64,000 nucleotides of DNA from Nocardiopsis endophytica (GTDB taxonomy: Bacteria; Actinomycetota; Actinomycetes; Streptosporangiales; Streptosporangiaceae), in contig NZ_JAQFWQ010000015.1 in the NCBI RefSeq assembly GCF_027706725.1, forward strand, positions 1-64,000, read 5' to 3'. How positions within the stretch are numbered: the first letter of the stretch is position 1; every line of letters begins with the position of its first letter. The notes beneath the pieces are model-generated. The model was not told the origin of the DNA. It saw nothing but the letters and a program-made list of their open reading frames with translations, and made no database searches. The translations under genes were made by a program, and so were the position numbers. Of this stretch, positions 62,378 to 64,000 are shown piece by piece.

Positions 62378-62710
62378 TCACTCGGTTTCGTCGGCGGCTC
62401 GAGTGATCAATTCACGGGCCGCGCGGCCGTACACCGCCGCCTGCCGCAGTCGTTCGAAGGCGTGGGCGTACTGGGCGATCTCCCGTGGCTGGGTGATGGT
62501 CAGCTTCGCGCTGTAGAGGGCGTCTGAAAAGGGGCAGGGCGTGGCTCTGGCCATGCGCCGCACCAGGATCAGGCCCATCGCGAGGCAGAGGACGTTCTCC
62601 GAAATCACTGGCCGGTACTCGTAGTCCTTGCTGGTGCGCTGGAACTTGCCCAGCCAGGCGAAGGTCCTCTCCACCATCCACCTGCGCGGTACCACCGCGA
62701 AGCGGGGCAC
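62378..62710 (-). pseudogene. IS5-type transposase remnant (C-terminal part)
   Basis: 110 codons encode [20 protein letters not shown] near the start, the typical C-terminal motif of IS5-type DDE transposases, followed by [20 protein letters not shown]. The catalytic N-terminal two thirds are missing and no terminal inverted repeats were found. A relic of an insertion sequence at the edge of the CRISPR region. Confidence 0.8.
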
Positions 62711-63112
62711 CGGCGGCGATGGTTCCGCTGAAGCGGGTCCGTAGCGGCGCGGCCGGGTAGCGGGGTCCCGACGAACGGGGTGGCCCTGTGCCGGGCGGTG
62801 GGCGCCCGGTGCGGGGCCGCCCTGTGTTGTCCCGGGGCGGATGTGGGCCCGGGCTGTGGTGGCCGATTCCGGGGTCCCTGGTGCGGCTGGGGCCCGTGGG
62901 GCGGGGGACTGATCGCTGTGGGGTGGATCCGTGCCCGGGGCGCCGGGGGTTCCGGGCGGGGCGTGGGGCGGCCCCGGGGCGTACTGGTGTGCCCGGTGGT
63001 GGGAGGGCCTGTCCAGGGTTGGGTCCGAGCCGGGGAGCGACCGACGAGCCCGAGATGGGGTGGACCCCAGGCCTGTGCGGGGTGTGTGTAGCCGTCTGAC
63101 CTGGGGTTATGT
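62711..63112. other. GC-rich intergenic region before tRNA-Arg
   Basis: 402 bp, strongly G-rich on the plus strand. Long open frames cross it and the tRNA on both strands but look like shadows. Nothing functional recognised. Confidence 0.4.
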
Positions 63113-63188
63113 TGGCGCACCCGGCAGGATTCGAACCTGCGACCGTTGGATTAGAAGTCCAGTGCTCTATCCACTGAGCTACGGGTGC
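63113..63188 (-). tRNA. tRNA-Arg (anticodon TCT)
   Basis: The minus strand folds as a complete cloverleaf: acceptor GCACCCG pairs with CGGGTGC, D arm GCTC...GAGC, anticodon loop CTTCTAA with TCT, T arm GCAGGTTCGAATCCTGC, discriminator G and an encoded CCA. It reads AGA codons, rare in such a GC-rich genome. Confidence 0.95.
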
Positions 63189-63604
63189 CCGATTCAATTG
63201 TGTCGCGGTGCGACAGGCGGCGATGCCAGGGCTGCCTGCAGGATCACAGGGCGTGGGGCGGGGCGTGGCCCGTGCTCCTGCGATCGGGGCGGGGTCCGTA
63301 TCGCGGCCTGCCGTCGACCTCGGGGCGACATCCTACGGTATTCGGGCGATGTCACCCATGGTCGGGCAAAAATATAACAACTACGGACATTCGTAGTTGC
63401 GTCTCGTTACCACGCGGGCTCCACCAAATCGACTGCTATCGGCTCCTCACCACACGTTACCCGTGATTAACCCCGCGTGTGGTGCACCCTCGGCGCGTTT
63501 CGCGAAGTCGGTGGCGGGGTGGCCGGCCGCGCGGCCCTGTCCGGCCCCGTGCGGTGGGCCGGGACCGCCCGGCCGCGGTGGCCGGGCGGTCGGCCGCTGC
63601 GGCC
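63189..63604. other. Intergenic region after tRNA-Arg
   Basis: 416 bp. 63360-63470 is AT-richer than the surroundings and probably holds promoters. No gene recognised. Confidence 0.4.
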
Positions 63605-63664
63605 TCAGAAGACCCAGAACACACCGGCCGAGGCCAGCCAGTTCAGGGCCGCTAGGACGCTCAT
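63605..63664 (-). CDS. Small hydrophobic peptide ORF (19 aa)
   Basis: MSVLAALNWLASAGVFWVF, a 19-residue hydrophobic peptide with three aromatic residues at the C-terminal end. Its ATG is preceded by GAGGAGGGAGG, one of the strongest ribosome binding sites in the window. A leader peptide or small membrane peptide is possible; it could be chance. Confidence 0.35.
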   Translation of the reverse strand: MSVLAALNWLASAGVFWVF

Positions 63665-63917
63665 CCTCCCTCCTCTCCCGTCCGCACTTCCAACCAGGCG
63701 GGGGAGCTCGGAGGAGGGAGACGAGGATGCTCGTGTCGCGGTCGGAGCAAACCGGGCTTGCCGAGGATTTGGCCGATCCCGGACACGCCCGTGGACGGTG
63801 GGGCGGCCGTGGACGGTGCGGCGCCCGTGGCGCGGCGGGCGAGGCCGGGGCGCCCCCGCCCGCGTAGCGGTCGGCCTCGCTTCGGGCCCCGTGACCGGCG
63901 GCGCTACGGTTGTGCCC

Positions 63918-64000
63918 GTGACTTCGCCTCGATCCCGTCCCGGACGCCCGCCCTCCCGCCCCTCCACACCCCCGGCGGGAGTGGAGCGCGGCGGTCCGGT
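63918..64000 (+). CDS. Possible 5' end of a gene running off the window
   Basis: GTG 63918 opens a frame to the window end (start MTSPRSRPGRPPSRPS). TACGGT lies 9 nt before it, consistent with a leaderless transcript. Product not identifiable from 27 residues. Confidence 0.35.
   Translation, partial: MTSPRSRPGRPPSRPSTPPAGVERGGP

Noticed and set aside
63113-63188. tRNA-Arg as proven attachment site of an integrative element
   Set aside because: No second copy of the tRNA 3' end and no integrase gene seen in the window.
62412-63197. 261-codon minus-strand frame starting MNRAPVAQWIEHW
   Set aside because: Its first part is the translated tRNA-Arg gene, a common spurious call; the rest overlaps the transposase remnant in another frame.

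Overview
The window is GC-rich actinobacterial DNA. Codon use, frequent GTG/TTG starts, an untruncated proS-rimP-nusA-ylxR-infB-DUF503-rbfA-truB-ribF-rpsO-pnp-M16 housekeeping block and actinomycete-type regulators suggest Nocardiopsis or a close relative (Nocardiopsaceae). That placement is an inference from gene content and order, not from a database match.

Region by region. (1) 1-438 is a 219-bp tandem repeat; a diverged inverted copy sits near 35.3 kb. (2) 0.5-7.3 kb is a catabolic module: flavin reductase, Ltp2-like aldolase with its DUF35 partner, acyl-CoA synthetase, a short PaaK-like ligase and an LLM flavin oxidoreductase. Three of its promoters carry the same TetR-type palindrome. 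(3) 7.5-9.1 kb is a secreted endonuclease/phosphatase-fold protein. (4) 9.5-25.1 kb is the translation and RNA-processing block. It contains two oddities: a riboflavin kinase without its FAD synthetase half, and an orphan, decaying type I-E-like CRISPR array between that gene and rpsO. (5) 25.2-46.6 kb is accessory chromosome: Hsp20, a BCCT transporter, a GntR regulator divergent from a MetC-like lyase plus NhaC antiporter, an OmpA-domain lipoprotein with a duplicated flanking domain, an MHS-family MFS transporter, an Imm21-like protein, a rifampin phosphotransferase with its rifamycin-associated element, a MarR/NmrA pair sharing an operator, an esterase, a metallo-beta-lactamase-fold hydrolase and a large LuxR (LAL) regulator. 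(6) 46.7-48.2 kb holds two AT-richer genes of unknown function. (7) 48.3-62.1 kb is a complete type III-B CRISPR-Cas locus. (8) 62.4-64 kb holds a transposase remnant, tRNA-Arg(UCU) and a small hydrophobic ORF.

The CRISPR locus is the most interesting part. Gene order is cas6, cas10/cmr2, cmr3, cmr4, cmr5, cmr6, a CARF-like Rossmann protein, a large membrane protein, cmr1, mini-array B, RT-cas1, cas2, mini-array C. Mini-array A faces the other way upstream of cas6. Nearly every junction from cas6 to the membrane protein is a start/stop overlap, so the CARF-like protein and the membrane protein are translated as part of the effector operon. Cas10 keeps the GGDD cyclase motif and lacks an N-terminal HD nuclease domain. 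The simplest reading is that target RNA binding triggers cyclic oligoadenylate synthesis, the CARF-like protein senses it, and the membrane protein is the effector: a two-component membrane arm. The adaptation protein is a reverse transcriptase-Cas1 fusion whose Cas1 active site looks intact. Its RT domain keeps YGDD but seems to have glycine where motif A normally has its catalytic aspartate. Three arrays with only one or two spacers each share a conserved leader.
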